NCBI GenBank assembly: GCA_001936135.1
Contig: CP012809.1
Coordinates: 248,001-312,000 of the forward strand
Direction: 5' to 3'
DNA length: 64,000 bases
From: Saccharomycopsis fibuligera x Saccharomycopsis cf. fibuligera
Lineage: Eukaryota; Ascomycota; Saccharomycetes; Ascoideales; Saccharomycopsidaceae
Shown here: piece by piece, positions 32,857 through 44,227 of the stretch
Layout of the letters: each line of letters starts with the position of its first letter
Numbering within the stretch: position 1 is the first letter of the stretch
Made by a program: the position numbers and the translations under genes
Notes under the pieces: model-generated
What the model saw: only the letters and a program-made list of their open reading frames with translations
Database searches by the model: none
Told to the model about the DNA's origin: nothing

Positions 32857-34203
32857 GAGCTAAGCGCCACCCGCTAAGCGCAGTCGGTGGCAAGAATTCT
32901 TTAGATCAGGGGGTACCCGGAGCACTTACTAAGCAGACGGTATAATTATTAATTCCAACACGGAGGATCCAGGCTCGTGGGGGCAGGCAGTAACTGGCCA
33001 CAGCATCCAAAACGCTGGACGCCATATATGGCTGAGGCTGCAATACTCGAAGGAGACAGTTTACCATCGAGGAGTAGCTACTGTTTTTGTCGTTGTATTG
33101 TGTTAGTGCTTACCTCGGCCCGTGATCTGTTTGCGTAGCCTTTCAGCAGATTTCGCATTCTTGTACCGCAGATGTTACAATAAACGGGAACTATTGCAGC
33201 ACGATTATGTGCTGGTTCACCAGTTGCATTTTCCAGAATACAATATTTTGAAAGCCATGCCTCGGTATTTTGCATGTTGCTGAGAGACGCCTTTGCTCAT
33301 CTTGGATTATTTTGTTTCGCAATAGGCTCAATGGCAGCTTTCCCCAATAAATATCCTAGCTGTATGCTGGCTATCATTCCTCGAGGGGATACATACTGCG
33401 GGAATACTGGTAAAACCGGTTGAAGGCGCCAGGATCTTTTGCTCGTGCCAAATATCCCTCTGTGTACACTACTCGGAACTACCGCCATGTTAGTACTATG
33501 AGCACAACTCACTTACAGCGACGACGTTTGAGATCCGTGAGCGCTGTCCAGCCGTCGGCCATTGATCCAATATAGTAGACGAGACAATGGGTAGCTGATG
33601 GCATTCAGGATGCCTCATGGTATACTTCTCAGAACAGCTGTACATATATATACACTAGAATCAATCTTTCCTAAGTAATATTTATTATGGCGTTCCAGTT
33701 GCTGTTCGCCCCTCGACGGGAGTGTTTGTGTCTGAGCCGGGTAACAAAACATTTTTAGGGTGGGAAACGAGGCAACTTGTGAACTAACTGGCATTATCTC
33801 AAACAACAACAACAAAATAAAATAAAATCAAAAAAACAGCCAAACCCAAACCCAAACCCAATACTGAAAGCTATTGCTAGTATAGTACACCCATATTTTG
33901 TTTTCTTATTTTGCCCCTGCTTTGTCTTTTGTTAAAGCATACTTAAATTCACACACACACACATACACAGATACCGTTTCTTCCAGCTCACCCGCTCATT
34001 TTCGCAGTTTCATTCCCCCATCTCTGCTTAGCTTTCTAGTTTGCTCCCGGTTCAAAGCACAATCAACCATACTATCCGATTCAAATACAAGTACAAAGCA
34101 TACGCACTGTTAGTTCTTCTAAACGATTACTAAGAATTGTTGTTTTTTTCTCTCTCTCAAATCTCCAAATATATCAAATAACATCACCGTTTCACAATAA
34201 AAA

Positions 34204-34818
34204 ATGTCTGGCGCAAGAACTCCATCCAGATCATACGACATGATCATGAAATTATTATTAGTCGGCGATTCCGGTGTCGGCAAGTCCTGCTTGTTGTTAA
34301 GATTTGTTGAAGATAAGTTCAATCCATCTTTTATCACCACCATTGGTATAGATTTCAAGATCAGAACCATTGAAGTTAGTGGTAAAAGAATTAAATTGCA
34401 AGTTTGGGACACTGCAGGTCAAGAACGTTTCAGAACTATTACCACCGCTTACTACAGAGGGGCAATGGGTATTATTTTGGTTTACGACGTTACTGATGAG
34501 CGTACTTTCGAAAACATTAGAACCTGGTTTAGCACCGTTAACCAACATGCTAACGATGACGCTCAATTAATGTTGGTTGGTAACAAATCCGATGAAACTG
34601 ATAATAGAGCTATCACTAGACAACAAGGTGAAGCATTAGCTAAAGAATTGAATATCCCATTCATAGAAGCTAGTGCTAAAAGCAATGAAAACGTTGATGA
34701 AATATTTTTCCAATTGGCTACTTTGATTCAAGATAAAGTTTCTCAAGATCAATTGAATAATGAAAAAGGATCTCTTAATGTTAACCAAACAGCCGGTAAA
34801 TCAAGTGGATGTTGCTGA
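34204..34818 (+). CDS. SEC4: Rab GTPase Sec4, exocytic vesicle delivery
   Basis: This 204-residue Rab8-class GTPase on post-Golgi vesicles recruits exocyst (Sec15) and myosin for docking at the bud or hyphal tip. All nucleotide-binding motifs are intact: GDSGVGKS (residues 21-28), the effector loop [22 protein letters not shown] with the catalytic Gln, GNKSDE and SAKSNEN. It ends in CC for double geranylgeranylation. The N-terminus [15 protein letters not shown] and the effector region match Sec4 rather than Ypt1. The C-terminal hypervariable part is shorter and less Gly-rich than I recall for C. albicans Sec4, so a second Sec4-like gene elsewhere (as with YPT8-type Rabs) is possible. It is divergent from PDI1. 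Confidence 0.86.
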   Translation: MSGARTPSRSYDMIMKLLLVGDSGVGKSCLLLRFVEDKFNPSFITTIGIDFKIRTIEVSGKRIKLQVWDTAGQERFRTITTAYYRGAMGIILVYDVTDERTFENIRTWFSTVNQHANDDAQLMLVGNKSDETDNRAITRQQGEALAKELNIPFIEASAKSNENVDEIFFQLATLIQDKVSQDQLNNEKGSLNVNQTAGKSSGCC

Positions 34819-35791
34819 TTTACTGTTGGTTTTGCTGATTTTGTAGTTGATATTAAAGGTAGTACCTGTAGCGACAGTGGTAACGGCGGTGGTAGAAGCG
34901 ATAGTGGTTTGTACTTTTTGTTGGTTAGCTTTTTTTTCATGTCTCTATATTTTTTTGTTTTTTTAACTTTTGTTTACTCATTTTGATCTCATTATTATGA
35001 TTATTATCATTTTTGGTCTTTACCTCTTTTGTTTGGTTTATCATTTTTACTTTCTTCATATGTAGAAATACAAATATTGTCTCTCTTCATTATAATAATT
35101 GTTTGATTCCTTGGATATCATAGTGATGGTGCTCAAAGAAGCTACAAAGTGACAACCAATTCTTTTGTCATACAATGAGTTTCTGGTCTGCTAGTTAACG
35201 TTGCAATCATCAATTTAAGTTTTCATCTAAGCTAGCCAGAGATGGGCAACTGCGTTAATGCAAATTGCATTGCAATACGCTATTTACCTTTTGGAGGTTT
35301 TTGAACCCGATTTTCGGCCCATGCCAAGAACGTGGTAGATTTCACTGGATATTGCTGCAACCCTTCGTACTGGTGAGCCGTGATGCTTATATCCCGTATC
35401 GCATAAAGTATGGGAATTGTGATGCGTCTGGTCATGATGTACCATTTGCCAAATAACGCAATTTATGCAAGACTTGATTTTGAATCTTGTTGTCTTTGCA
35501 GCTTGATAGACACGGATAAGTAACGGCTTTCTTTATTGACAAACATAACAAAGGGATCAAAAATCACGACAGGAACTTATAATCATTACTACAAACAAAA
35601 AAAAGTCACAACATAATTTCTTTAAAGATCAGTCAGATAAAGAGAAGAGAAAGAAAAAAAAAAAAAAAAAATTCAAACGTTGATGGAAGTTTCGTAAAAT
35701 TGGTAAAAATAGTAAAAAGAGAAGTTCAAGTTGCGATTAGCAAAAAAAAACTATATATATATATATAACTGTTGATTTAAAATTCAAGAAA
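34819..35791. other. Convergent intergenic region, SEC4 / ACB1
   Basis: T-rich SEC4 3' sequence on the left and A-rich ACB1 3' sequence on the right, with a short TA repeat at about 35751-35767. In between (about 35235-35480) is a GC-richer patch with weak inverted repetition and no gene. Confidence 0.6.
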
Positions 35792-36528
35792 TTATTGATA
35801 CTTGGCAATCAAGCTGTCCACCAAAGCAATGTATTGCTTCTCAGCATCTTCTTGGGAAGTACCCTTCAACTTGTCCCAAGATTCCCACTTGTATTTACCT
35901 TTGAAGTCAAAGACACCTGGCTTGGTGGTGTTATTGTCACCAACAGTGGCTTGCTTGTAAAGACCATAAAGTTCGAGCAATTCATCGTCGGATGGTCTGC
36001 TTGGCAAGTTAGAGACGGCATCAGCCTGAAAATTATGAGTGTTAGTAACTTCGGAACAAAGAGAGAAGAGTTACAAGGTGATATGCAAGGTGGGAGAGAG
36101 TGAGTGTATGCATGAGCAGAAGAACTGAAACTTTTAGCCAAAGTCAGGAGGGTCACTTACTCGAAACAAATGACAAATCACTAGTATTGAGTAAACTGAT
36201 TCCTCAAATGGAATTGAACGTTGCACAGTTTGCCACTTGGCTCGGGCAAAAGTGACCTGATGATGCTTTGCTGAATCAAATGCAACATTGAGTCCAGTAG
36301 CACTTTCTCAACAAAAGCGCCACCAATGCTCGCTATCGCAATCACAACCGACCCTCGCATACACACTCACAAGTCAATTGACAATTAGAAATTGACAACT
36401 GGTAGTCCAAAGAGAAGTCAAAAAATCAATACTGATCCACTCACTCTTCCACCATCACACCTAAAAACAAAAAATCAGCAAGCAAACGAACACCGACATA
36501 CCTTTTGGGTGAATTCAGCGGAAACCAT
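35792..36528 (-). CDS. ACB1: Acyl-CoA-binding protein, two exons
   Basis: The exons are 36502-36528 and 35792-36025, joined in phase 0. They encode an acyl-CoA-binding protein of 86 residues, the family's usual length. The first exon encodes only MVSAEFTQK; the second begins ADAVSNLPSRPSDDELL and contains the signature LYGLYKQATVGDNN, FKGKYKWESWDKLKG and SQEDAEKQYIALV. The protein buffers and shuttles long-chain acyl-CoA esters in the cytosol. The residues expected to contact the CoA moiety (Tyr of LYKQATVGD, Lys of KYKWE, Tyr of EKQYIA) are present. Without the small first exon the protein would begin at a non-ATG codon in the middle of helix 1, so the splice model is needed. Neighbouring genes with PTS1 tails (MDH, ADH) give a loose lipid-metabolism context. 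Confidence 0.94.
36026..36501 (-). other. ACB1 intron (476 bp)
   Basis: The donor reads GTATGT at 36501-36496, a perfect TACTAAC branch point lies at 36041-36047, and the acceptor is TTTCAG. It is long relative to the 261-nt coding sequence, and the first exon has only nine codons. Confidence 0.93.
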
Positions 36529-37240
36529 AATGATTCAAGATTTGGTGATGCTAGTAGTAAGAGTAAAGAAGGTTTAAAAGATGTCCAATTGAGTCAATTG
36601 ATAAAAAGTTCTAAAGACAAGAAAACAAAAAAACAAAAAAAGTAGGAGGCGAAATCAGGAAAATATAAAGTCCAAAGAAGGAGAAAAAAAAAAAAAAAAA
36701 AAAAAGAGGGCATCATCGCTACGATCTTCATGTGCTCAACAAACAACAAAAAACACAGTTAGCTAGTTGGCACTCGAGCGAACGATCGCTAGCAGGTGTC
36801 TCGCCTGTTCCCCGTCGTGGCTGGTGCATACGCTGCTTAGTTGAGCTAGCGTTGAGCTGAGGCACACACTATGGCGGGCGATGGCCATGTAAAAAGCCTT
36901 ACCCGGAGGGCTCATCGCAAGGGTGGTAAATTAAGGGTGTGGCTGGTGAAAGAAAACAGCAACTGGAAATTATTTGCTAGCCTGCTTTTTTTTTCTTTCA
37001 TTTCTTTTGTTTGAAGGTCTAAAAGTGTCTACAGTCTGTAGACCAGCTATCAAGGATAGCGTTGGTCATGAATAGATGGAGGAAGCTTAGAAAGAGATAA
37101 AAGATCCTTAAACAATAAAAAAAAAAAGCAGGCCAGAAAAAGTCACAAATGAGAAAAACTTGCAAAAGAAAGTCTACTTTAGATAATTGAAACGCGATCC
37201 ACTTAAACAACAAACACTGCTCATCTGCTAAAACGCATCG
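36529..37240. promoter_or_regulatory. ACB1 promoter and ADH 3' region
   Basis: Contains an A tract (about 36684-36705) next to ACB1 and a GC-richer block (about 36770-36950) with TTACCCG at 36899-36905, the core of a Reb1-type general regulatory factor site. Whether Reb1 uses this motif in this yeast is unknown. No gene is seen. Confidence 0.5.
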
Positions 37241-38423
37241 CTAGAGCTTTGATTTGGGTTGATTTGGGTTGAACGCCATGCGAGCCACACAATCACCGTG
37301 CAGAAGTTGATTGGCACGCTCACGCAATTCCTCGAAATCGTGCACTGTGACCTGTGGCGTAACCAATTTTTTAGAAACCAACGTCAAACATTCCTCCAAT
37401 TCTCTTGTTGTACCATAAATGTTACCCAAGATCAGCACCTCTTTGGAATTCATGAAAAGCAAATCAAATGAAAGAGTAATGGAGCCCATCCCCACAGGCA
37501 TGATGTATCCGCAATGCTTCACGTAGGCTTGACATGCACTGAACGTTTCCTGCACAGCTACAAAGTCCAAACATAAATCGAACGAACTTGGTTTATGTTC
37601 TGTTTGCTTAGTGATGTCGGTGTAGAACTCAGTGGCCCCCATGTCCAAGCAAAACTGTCTAAGAGACTCTTTCTTGTCCACCACCACCAAATGGGCACTA
37701 AAAAGCTTGATCAACTGGATAGCATTGCTACCGAGCCCACCAGCACCAATGAGAAGCACTTTGCTCGTTGGTGTTATTTTGGCCTTCTTGACGGCATGGT
37801 ACGGAGTAAGCACTGCATCACTGGTGACAGCAGCCACAGCATACGAGACATTTTCGGGGATCCTGACCAAAGAACCCAAAGTTTTTACAACAATGTACTG
37901 CTGAAAGCCACCGTCAACTCCGTATCCGAAAGACTTGTAATTATTGGCGATGCAAAGGTTGTTGTGATTGGAAAGACACATCTCACAAGCACCACATGAG
38001 TTGGCGGAGTGTACGACATAACGCTCGCCAATACGGATGCCTTTGACTTGCGAGCCTACTTTGACAACTTGACCAGCGACTTCGTGGCCGAGGATAAAGT
38101 TGTCAAATGGCAATCTTGGGTCTCTTTTGATCTAATAAATTTGTTAGTAACGGTTCTAGTAGGAAACTGATACGGACAAAAAGAATGTTATACCTCGAGA
38201 CGGGCACACGAAAACAGCAATTTTGCCCAGAAATTTTGCCCGGCTTTTACTTATTACCGAGTGCAGTATCTGAACATACCAAATGCAAGTCACTATGACA
38301 TAAACCAACACCAAAGACCTTGATCTGTACCTCGTTTTCCTCAGGCTCGGGGATATCGACGGTGACCTTGTGAATTTTGTAAGTACCTGGACGGTACTGA
38401 TAAGCAATCTGTTTAGCTCCCAT
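37241..38423 (-). CDS. Zinc-dependent alcohol dehydrogenase with C-terminal SKL, two exons
   Basis: The exons are 38280-38423 and 37241-38131, joined in phase 0 into 344 residues. It is a medium-chain, zinc-dependent alcohol dehydrogenase: VGLCHSDLH supplies catalytic-zinc Cys42, GHEVAG supplies the His ligand, and CGACEMCLSNHNNLC is the structural-zinc loop. The Rossmann motif GAGGLGSNAIQ binds NAD(P). The protein ends PKSKL, a canonical peroxisomal PTS1, which is not a feature of the classical fungal Adh1-type enzymes. The N-terminus (MGAKQIAYQYRPGTYKIHKV) has no targeting sequence. The substrate is unknown; medium- or long-chain alcohols from fat or alkane breakdown would fit a peroxisomal location. 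It is divergent from ATG13. The unspliced second exon alone would lack the catalytic Cys, so the splice is required. Confidence 0.88.
38132..38279 (-). other. ADH intron (148 bp)
   Basis: Donor GTATGT at 38279-38274, branch point TACTAAC at 38143-38149, acceptor ATTAG. Splicing joins SDLHL to IKRDPRLPFDN, restoring the expected ADH sequence. Confidence 0.93.
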
Positions 38424-39834
38424 TTTTCGTTTTGTTATTTTGTTATTTTGTTATTTTGTTCTTCGAAGGTGCGGTGAGTGTCTTCGTGATTTAGCACAAG
38501 GGCTTGGCGAGTGTGATTTGCAGATCAATCCAAAAGGGGGTCTTCGGCGTGCAAAGTGAAAAATCAAGAAAACGAAACAGTACCAGAAATGTGGGACAAA
38601 AAGAAGAAGATAGAAAGAGAGAAAGATAAATAAAGAGAAAGAAAGCAGATCAGGTTCAAGAGGAAAGAAAAGACGAAGAAAACAATTATGGTGTAACAGG
38701 AAGAAAAGAAAAAAAAATTAGCATTTTTAAATAGGGCAGAGAGAAAAAAAATATACGAAAAAACAACAATCACCGGCAAGAAATTACTCGATTAGGCCAC
38801 TTTTCAGCGATGCGGACAGCAGCGGAATTCGTCTCCGGCACACTACCATCCACGTCAATAGACTTGTGGACAATAGCATCAGCAAAAGATATACGACATA
38901 TGATGCTGCACGAAATGCACGAAGATCATGGTCACGTGGAAATATACATGCAAAAACAAAACAAAACAACAACAACAAAAAAAAAAAAGTAAGCGTCAGC
39001 TGGTAGTAAGTACACTATATATATCAAAAAGCTGTGTTAAAGGCTGCTGTGCTGCGGTCCTATGGGCGTTTCTACAAACTCGTAAGATTTTAGTGAATAC
39101 ACAGCCTTCTTGGTACTTTCGCGATGTCAGATGATTTGGGGAATGTGCTGTAACATAAATTATATATATATATATATATATATGTATATAGAAGGGCGCT
39201 CTACATCGCAGCCGCGCTGTATCAGCTGAGCAACCTAATGAAGAATAAAGCGAGATCGCTCCCCCGGCAGCAGAAAGTGCTGCTGCGGCACTGGCTGTGT
39301 GACGGTTCACAACTCTTCTGTGTCTCGAGATATACAAAGAGTCTCATGTTGAAAGCGAAAGACACGCGCAGTATGCAGTCAATGATATGCGCATCATCTC
39401 ACATTCAGTTGCAGTCATCCACAGCAGGTTACGAGCCCATTCGCCCACAACTGCGACTGTGCGACTCAGCTCCCATCAATGCGCGCTCCATATAGCGCAG
39501 CTCAGCGGTGCTGTCTAGGCGCTCATATGTCAAGTTTACTCAGTCATCGCTTGTCCTTCGCAGGCCTGTCTTGTGGTACTATTCATCGCTTGCTAAACGC
39601 TTCACCAGATCACACGCTCCATTAGACTTACTTATACTGGTTAGCTGCCTCACTGGACCTTTTCTTACTTCTTTTAGTTCTTTCTCATTACAATCTCAAT
39701 CACCATTTTTTCCCCTATTTTCTGTCTCGTTTGATTAGCGCCTTGGGTTTCTCAGCGCTTGCCACTTAAATGTCCGCACTCGAGCGTCGTTTTTGTCTAC
39801 TGCTATCACTCCCATCTCAACCACCATCGAGACA
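38424..39834. promoter_or_regulatory. Divergent promoter region, ADH / ATG13
   Basis: Contains purine-rich sequence on the ADH side and a TA dinucleotide repeat at about 39160-39183. The stretch 39190-39540 is GC-richer and may fold or be transcribed. No gene is convincing. Confidence 0.55.
39160..39183. repeat. TA dinucleotide repeat
   Basis: About twelve TA units in the ADH/ATG13 divergent promoter. Confidence 0.85.
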
Positions 39835-42800
39835 ATGAGTTCTGGAAATATCTCACCATCGCCAGTGATACCCCCGGCGTCAACTAGACTCAATGAGAAG
39901 GATACCATTGTGCTCAAGAGATTAATATATGTGAGTATTTTCCCGTTTTGACATGTTTCTGCTTTTTTTTTCTTGCTTTGTTTTTTTTTTTTTTCTCGCA
40001 TCCGATCATCAATAATGATGATGGTGAAGATGAAGATGACGATGACGATGATGAGAAGGATAAGGCAACTACCACTAATGGATGACATTTTATGCTAACA
40101 CCATATACTTAGAACTACTTTGTCAAAGCCGCGTCAATAGTCATAAACACCAGACTCACTTCGTTAGATAGCGCCTTGCAGGACAACCACAAGGTCAATA
40201 ACTGGGTATGTTTCGTTATCTTTGCACATCTTGATGAGGTTTATCTGTTTGCCTATCATTATATTTACTACTATGCAACTGTTCCAAGCGCATGTACAGC
40301 ACTTGCACTCTTATGAGATATTTAGGCCAGGCGCACATGCAGTTTTCTTTACGTGTTGTATAAAAAGCACAAGTTACTAACTAATTTTTACAGTTTAATC
40401 TATCTATTGATATCTCAAACATTCCGAAAGACCAGTTTAAACCCTGGAAATCCCAAGACATTGCCGCTATACCGCCTCTTGTCATTGAGACTTTCTTGGA
40501 CTTGCGCGATATTCACCCAAAGCAAAAGCTATATTTGAATGATAGCGAGAACAATCCATGGTTTGTGACAAAGGGTAAACGGAAAACTGAAGTGGTTTTA
40601 GAAAGATGGCTTTTTGAGCTTAACAGAGCTTTCCTAGAGCAACAAGAAGAGAATGGTAATGACATCCAAGAAGAAGAAGAAGAAGAGGCAGAGGAAGAAG
40701 AAGATAATAATAATAATAATAATAATAATCATCGCCATCATCCCGATCATCATCACCATAATGATAATAATAACTATAGCGGCTCCAACGATCCAACTTC
40801 CGATGAACCGCTACCGGCTATATACAAAAAGTGTATTGTGTTGTTTAGGGACCTATTTACATATATCAATCTTTTACCTGCAACTAAATTGAGGAAGACT
40901 ATTGATAACTACAATATTGATGATCATGGATCTAAAGTGTCGTACCAAAATTTGAGAATAGGCATACGTATTTTAAAAGGTAACCAACCAATATCTTCCA
41001 AAGGCAGAATTGGGCTCAGCAAAGAATTGATCTCGACTTACACTAACATTAGTAATGAATCCGATGATCTAAGACCGCACTTGTCTGATGAGAAGTTCAA
41101 ATCCATAGATACCCCTTTTGGCAGTTTCAAAGTCTCGGTTCAATATAGAAAAGATACAAACTTTTATCTAAACAAAAAGGTCAGTGAGGTTGAAAACACA
41201 GCTGGGTCTCCAAATATTGCTGAGGTTGATGAAAATCAAAATAAGAGAGTTTCATTGCTAAGTAACCAGTCTGGTTCTCCACCTATAGAAAACTTGGCTA
41301 ATCATCAACAACATCAGCAACAGACACAACAACATAAGCAAGAATCTCATGCCAAAGTCCAACCTCAGCAAACAATTCTACAAAGACCAAGTTTGGATGT
41401 TTTGCAAAACCCTGAAGGTAAACAAGTGGCAAAGGCTATGCCAATAATAAATAGATCAAGCTCAAATGTCTCTTTAGCTGCTCTCCTTAGAAATGTGAAA
41501 GGAAATCAATCTTCTACCTCATACAATATCGGCTCATACAATGCAGGGACTTCCATCCCCAAATCTTTTACTTCTTCTTATGCTGGGTCTTTAGTGTCTA
41601 ACAATTTTTCATCCAATGCTATTCCAATATCACCTAACAATAACTACCAGCAACAACAACAGTATATTGCCGATTATCAAATTGGTTCTACTGGAAGTCA
41701 GCCGAAATACTCATCTTCATTTAGCTCAAGACACAAATTTCAGCCAGGTCAACAAAGGAAAAGCTTTATGATTGGCAATAATAGTTCACAATCCAATAAC
41801 GCAATTTCTAGAAATCCCAGCTTAGAAAGTAGAAGATATAGCGATTTAGAACCGCCCAGTCAACTTTACATTGATGATGATATCAATGATTTCATCAAGC
41901 TAGTGGACAATAAAAAGGACTTGAAAGTTGGTGCTTCACCAAACACTACAAATTTGAATGATTCGTTGCTAAAATTCAAGTCAATGAGAACATCAAATAA
42001 TATTTTGGGAGAAAGTGTAGGGGATGGGGCAATGATCAATTCCAATAGTCCTCCAGCATCTGACAGTTCACAAAAGGCAAGGTTAAGCTCGTTGCCCCCT
42101 TCGAGCTACAGTATTGGTAGTAATTATTCAATTTCAATGAATAGAGTTGGTAGTTTTACAAACGGTACACCTGCTGCAGCAGTGGCTGCAAGGGCTATGT
42201 CTCCTCAGGTTAGCTCCAACCACCAATACTCAATTCCATCTAACTCACCTCATAGTCACAGTGGCAACATGCCTACGATTCCATCAAGACTTTCAGGAAG
42301 CTTGCTACCATCTAACAATAATAACAACAATTTCTCCAACGAGTCGACCAAAGTTTCTCCTAACTCTGGTGTCATTGGTAGCTATCATAATAACCGTCAC
42401 AATCACAATAACTCCAACTTATCGTTACATCATAGAGGATCTAGCAACGAATTAGACTATTACAATGGCAACTATGATGAAACTGCGAGATTATCGTCCT
42501 TGCCGCAGCATATTGGGGTTGGTATATCTGGTGCAGCGGATATAAACTATTACAACAGGCAACATGGCTTTGATTATGGTAATTTTCAACATCAGCAGCA
42601 CCTCAATTATGATATTGGGTCAGCACCATTACCAATAATGGCCAGTCCTTTCGCTAGTAGTGGCAGTGCTAGTGGAGGAGGAGGAGGTGGTGGTGGTGTC
42701 ATATTGGGCAACCAGTCTAACCCATATTTGCCACAGCCTAATGCATATTCCTACACTTTACACAATAATTACAATTTTAATGATGCATTGCCACAACTAG

Positions 42801-43231
42801 GCGGTCGAAATGCTGTTTTCAATGGTGGTGGTGACAACTCAACTTTTGCTGAAATTGACAACAGATTAATTGCACACCGATATAAACCAAACAGCAACAA
42901 CACTTTCAACAACACCAATAACAATAACAGAGCTCTCATTAGACACAACTCCAGTGGCATAAATTTGCCAAGCTTGCAAAATTACGTATCGAGACCATCA
43001 ATGGCAATTACTACCACAACTAATGCTTATGCTAAAATGAATAATTTTAATTTAGGCAACGAAGATGGTGATGGCGGTGAGGGTGAAAATGCACAACTAG
43101 GTGCAGAGGTTGTTGCCCACAGAAGGGAAATGGAGCAAGCAAATGATAGAGAGAGAGAGGAGGAGGACGTAAATATTGATGATGACATTATTTTCCCACT
43201 CCATGATATAGATATTGGCAAAGATGAGTAA
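39835..43231 (+). CDS. ATG13: Atg13, regulatory subunit of the Atg1 autophagy kinase complex, three exons
   Basis: The exons are 39835-39930, 40113-40205 and 40394-43231, both junctions in phase 0, giving about 1008 residues. Atg13 binds Atg1 and Atg17 and is phosphorylated by TORC1; starvation dephosphorylates it and starts autophagy. The N-terminal HORMA domain is spread over all three exons: NYFVKAASIVINTRL in exon 2, then KVNNW joined to FNLSIDIS, and PPLVIETFLDLR followed by VLERWLFELNR. A Glu/Asn/His-rich insertion of about 45 residues (nt 40650-40800) interrupts this domain. The HORMA domain ends near SVQYRKDTNFYL. The rest is a Ser/Asn/Gln-rich disordered tail with many potential phosphosites (for example KARLSSLPPSS), as expected for Atg1- and Atg17-binding regions, and it ends in an acidic segment. 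The single-exon reading would remove the first half of HORMA, so the splice model is strongly preferred. Confidence 0.9.
39931..40112 (+). other. ATG13 intron 1 (182 bp)
   Basis: Donor GTGAGT, branch-point-like TGCTAAC at 40093-40099, acceptor CTTAG. It joins KRLIY to NYFVKAAS in frame. The donor is weaker than the GTATGT used by the other introns here. Confidence 0.85.
40206..40393 (+). other. ATG13 intron 2 (188 bp)
   Basis: Donor GTATGT, branch point TACTAAC at 40375-40381, acceptor TTACAG. It joins KVNNW to FNLS in frame. Confidence 0.93.
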
Positions 43232-44227
43232 TTTTGATCCTCATAAGAATTTTTATTGTTGCTGTTGTGATAGTTGTTGCAGTTAGGGCATCAGAAACCC
43301 CAATTTTTCGTTCACTTCGTTCAAAAGTTGAAAAAAAAAAAAAAAGGATTTTTTTGAAGAAAAAAAAAAAAAAGTAAAAAATAGCTTATGAAAGCAATTA
43401 TTAAAATATATAGGCTCTTCTATATAAACTTTCCTATATAAATTAATCTTCTTTTAACGCTTCCTTTGTCATTAATTTTTTTTCTTTTTTTTTTTTTCGT
43501 TTTTATATATATTAGTTCTTTTTCATTTTTCATATTCTGTTTTTATTCTGTTTTGTTTCCTTTCTTGTTTAGTTCTTAGTTTATTTAAAAGCTTAAAACG
43601 GTTTCCTATCTTACTTGTAGTTAAGTCTAATGAACTTGCAAGTGAAGCAATTGGTCTTAAATAATATCACCAGCCAGCTTGCGCAGTCTCTAAAAGTAAA
43701 TGCTCCTGCAGGTGAGCCAAGCAGTTTACAACATTTGGGGGTGAAAATACACCCCACGCTTGCTGCGTGCAAAGATGTTACAGTTTCATATTAATATTAA
43801 TATTTGTAAATTTTGATTGGTGAGTTGTAAAATAGTACCTTAAAACCAATATACTTATAGTCAAAAGGAAAAAAAAGAAAAAAAAAAGCTGTTATCCTAA
43901 TGAGAAGTGGAGAGGAAGATGCCGTAAAAAAAAAAAAAAAAATTGGGGGAAAGGAAACAAAGTAGTGGTGTGGTGAAATGGCACAGTTTTAATGTAAAGC
44001 CAGTAAAGTTATATGTGAGATAGGATAGATTGAATAAAGTAAAAAAAATCATAAGGTTGAGGGAAATTGATTAAAAAAAAAAAAAAAAAATAAGGAAAAA
44101 ACAAGAAAGAGTAAGACAAACAGAGAATCAAAGCAAAAGCAAAAAGAACAATAACCCAATAGATTTTGCAATCATTTTATATTTTTATTATTTTTTTTTT
44201 TTTCATTTTTCAAAAAAGAGAAAAAAA
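43232..44227. other. Convergent intergenic region, ATG13 / FUN12
   Basis: AT-rich with many A and T runs, as expected for two 3' UTRs. No gene is seen. Confidence 0.7.

Larger units (their letters stand above)
32527..34203. promoter_or_regulatory. Divergent promoter region, PDI1 / SEC4
   Basis: About 1.7 kb between two divergent secretory-pathway genes. It includes a CGAG repeat (32767-32796), a CAGCGTG core on the PDI1 sense strand, three CCAAAC units at about 33839-33858 and a short CA repeat near 33951-33964. The middle (about 32750-33560) is GC-richer than usual for this chromosome. No protein-coding gene is convincing. Confidence 0.6.

Noticed and set aside
33839-33858. Three CCAAAC-type units resembling a telomere-like or Rap1 site
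   Set aside because: Too short, and not the telomeric repeat known for Candida-type yeasts; probably simple sequence.
23676-35325. Near-identical 17-mers (CCGATTTTCGGC[C/T]CATG) at about 23679 and 35309
   Set aside because: Given the number of position pairs in 64 kb, matches of this length with one mismatch are expected by chance; flanks do not match.
35240-35480. Possible MITE-like inverted repeats (TTGCATTGCAATACGCTATTT versus the far end)
   Set aside because: Only about 13 of 21 positions match when the ends are aligned, and no target-site duplication or second copy is visible in the window.
39185-39240. tRNA-like A-box sequence (reverse strand GCTCAGCTGATAC)
   Set aside because: No matching B box, no cloverleaf and no acceptor stem could be drawn.
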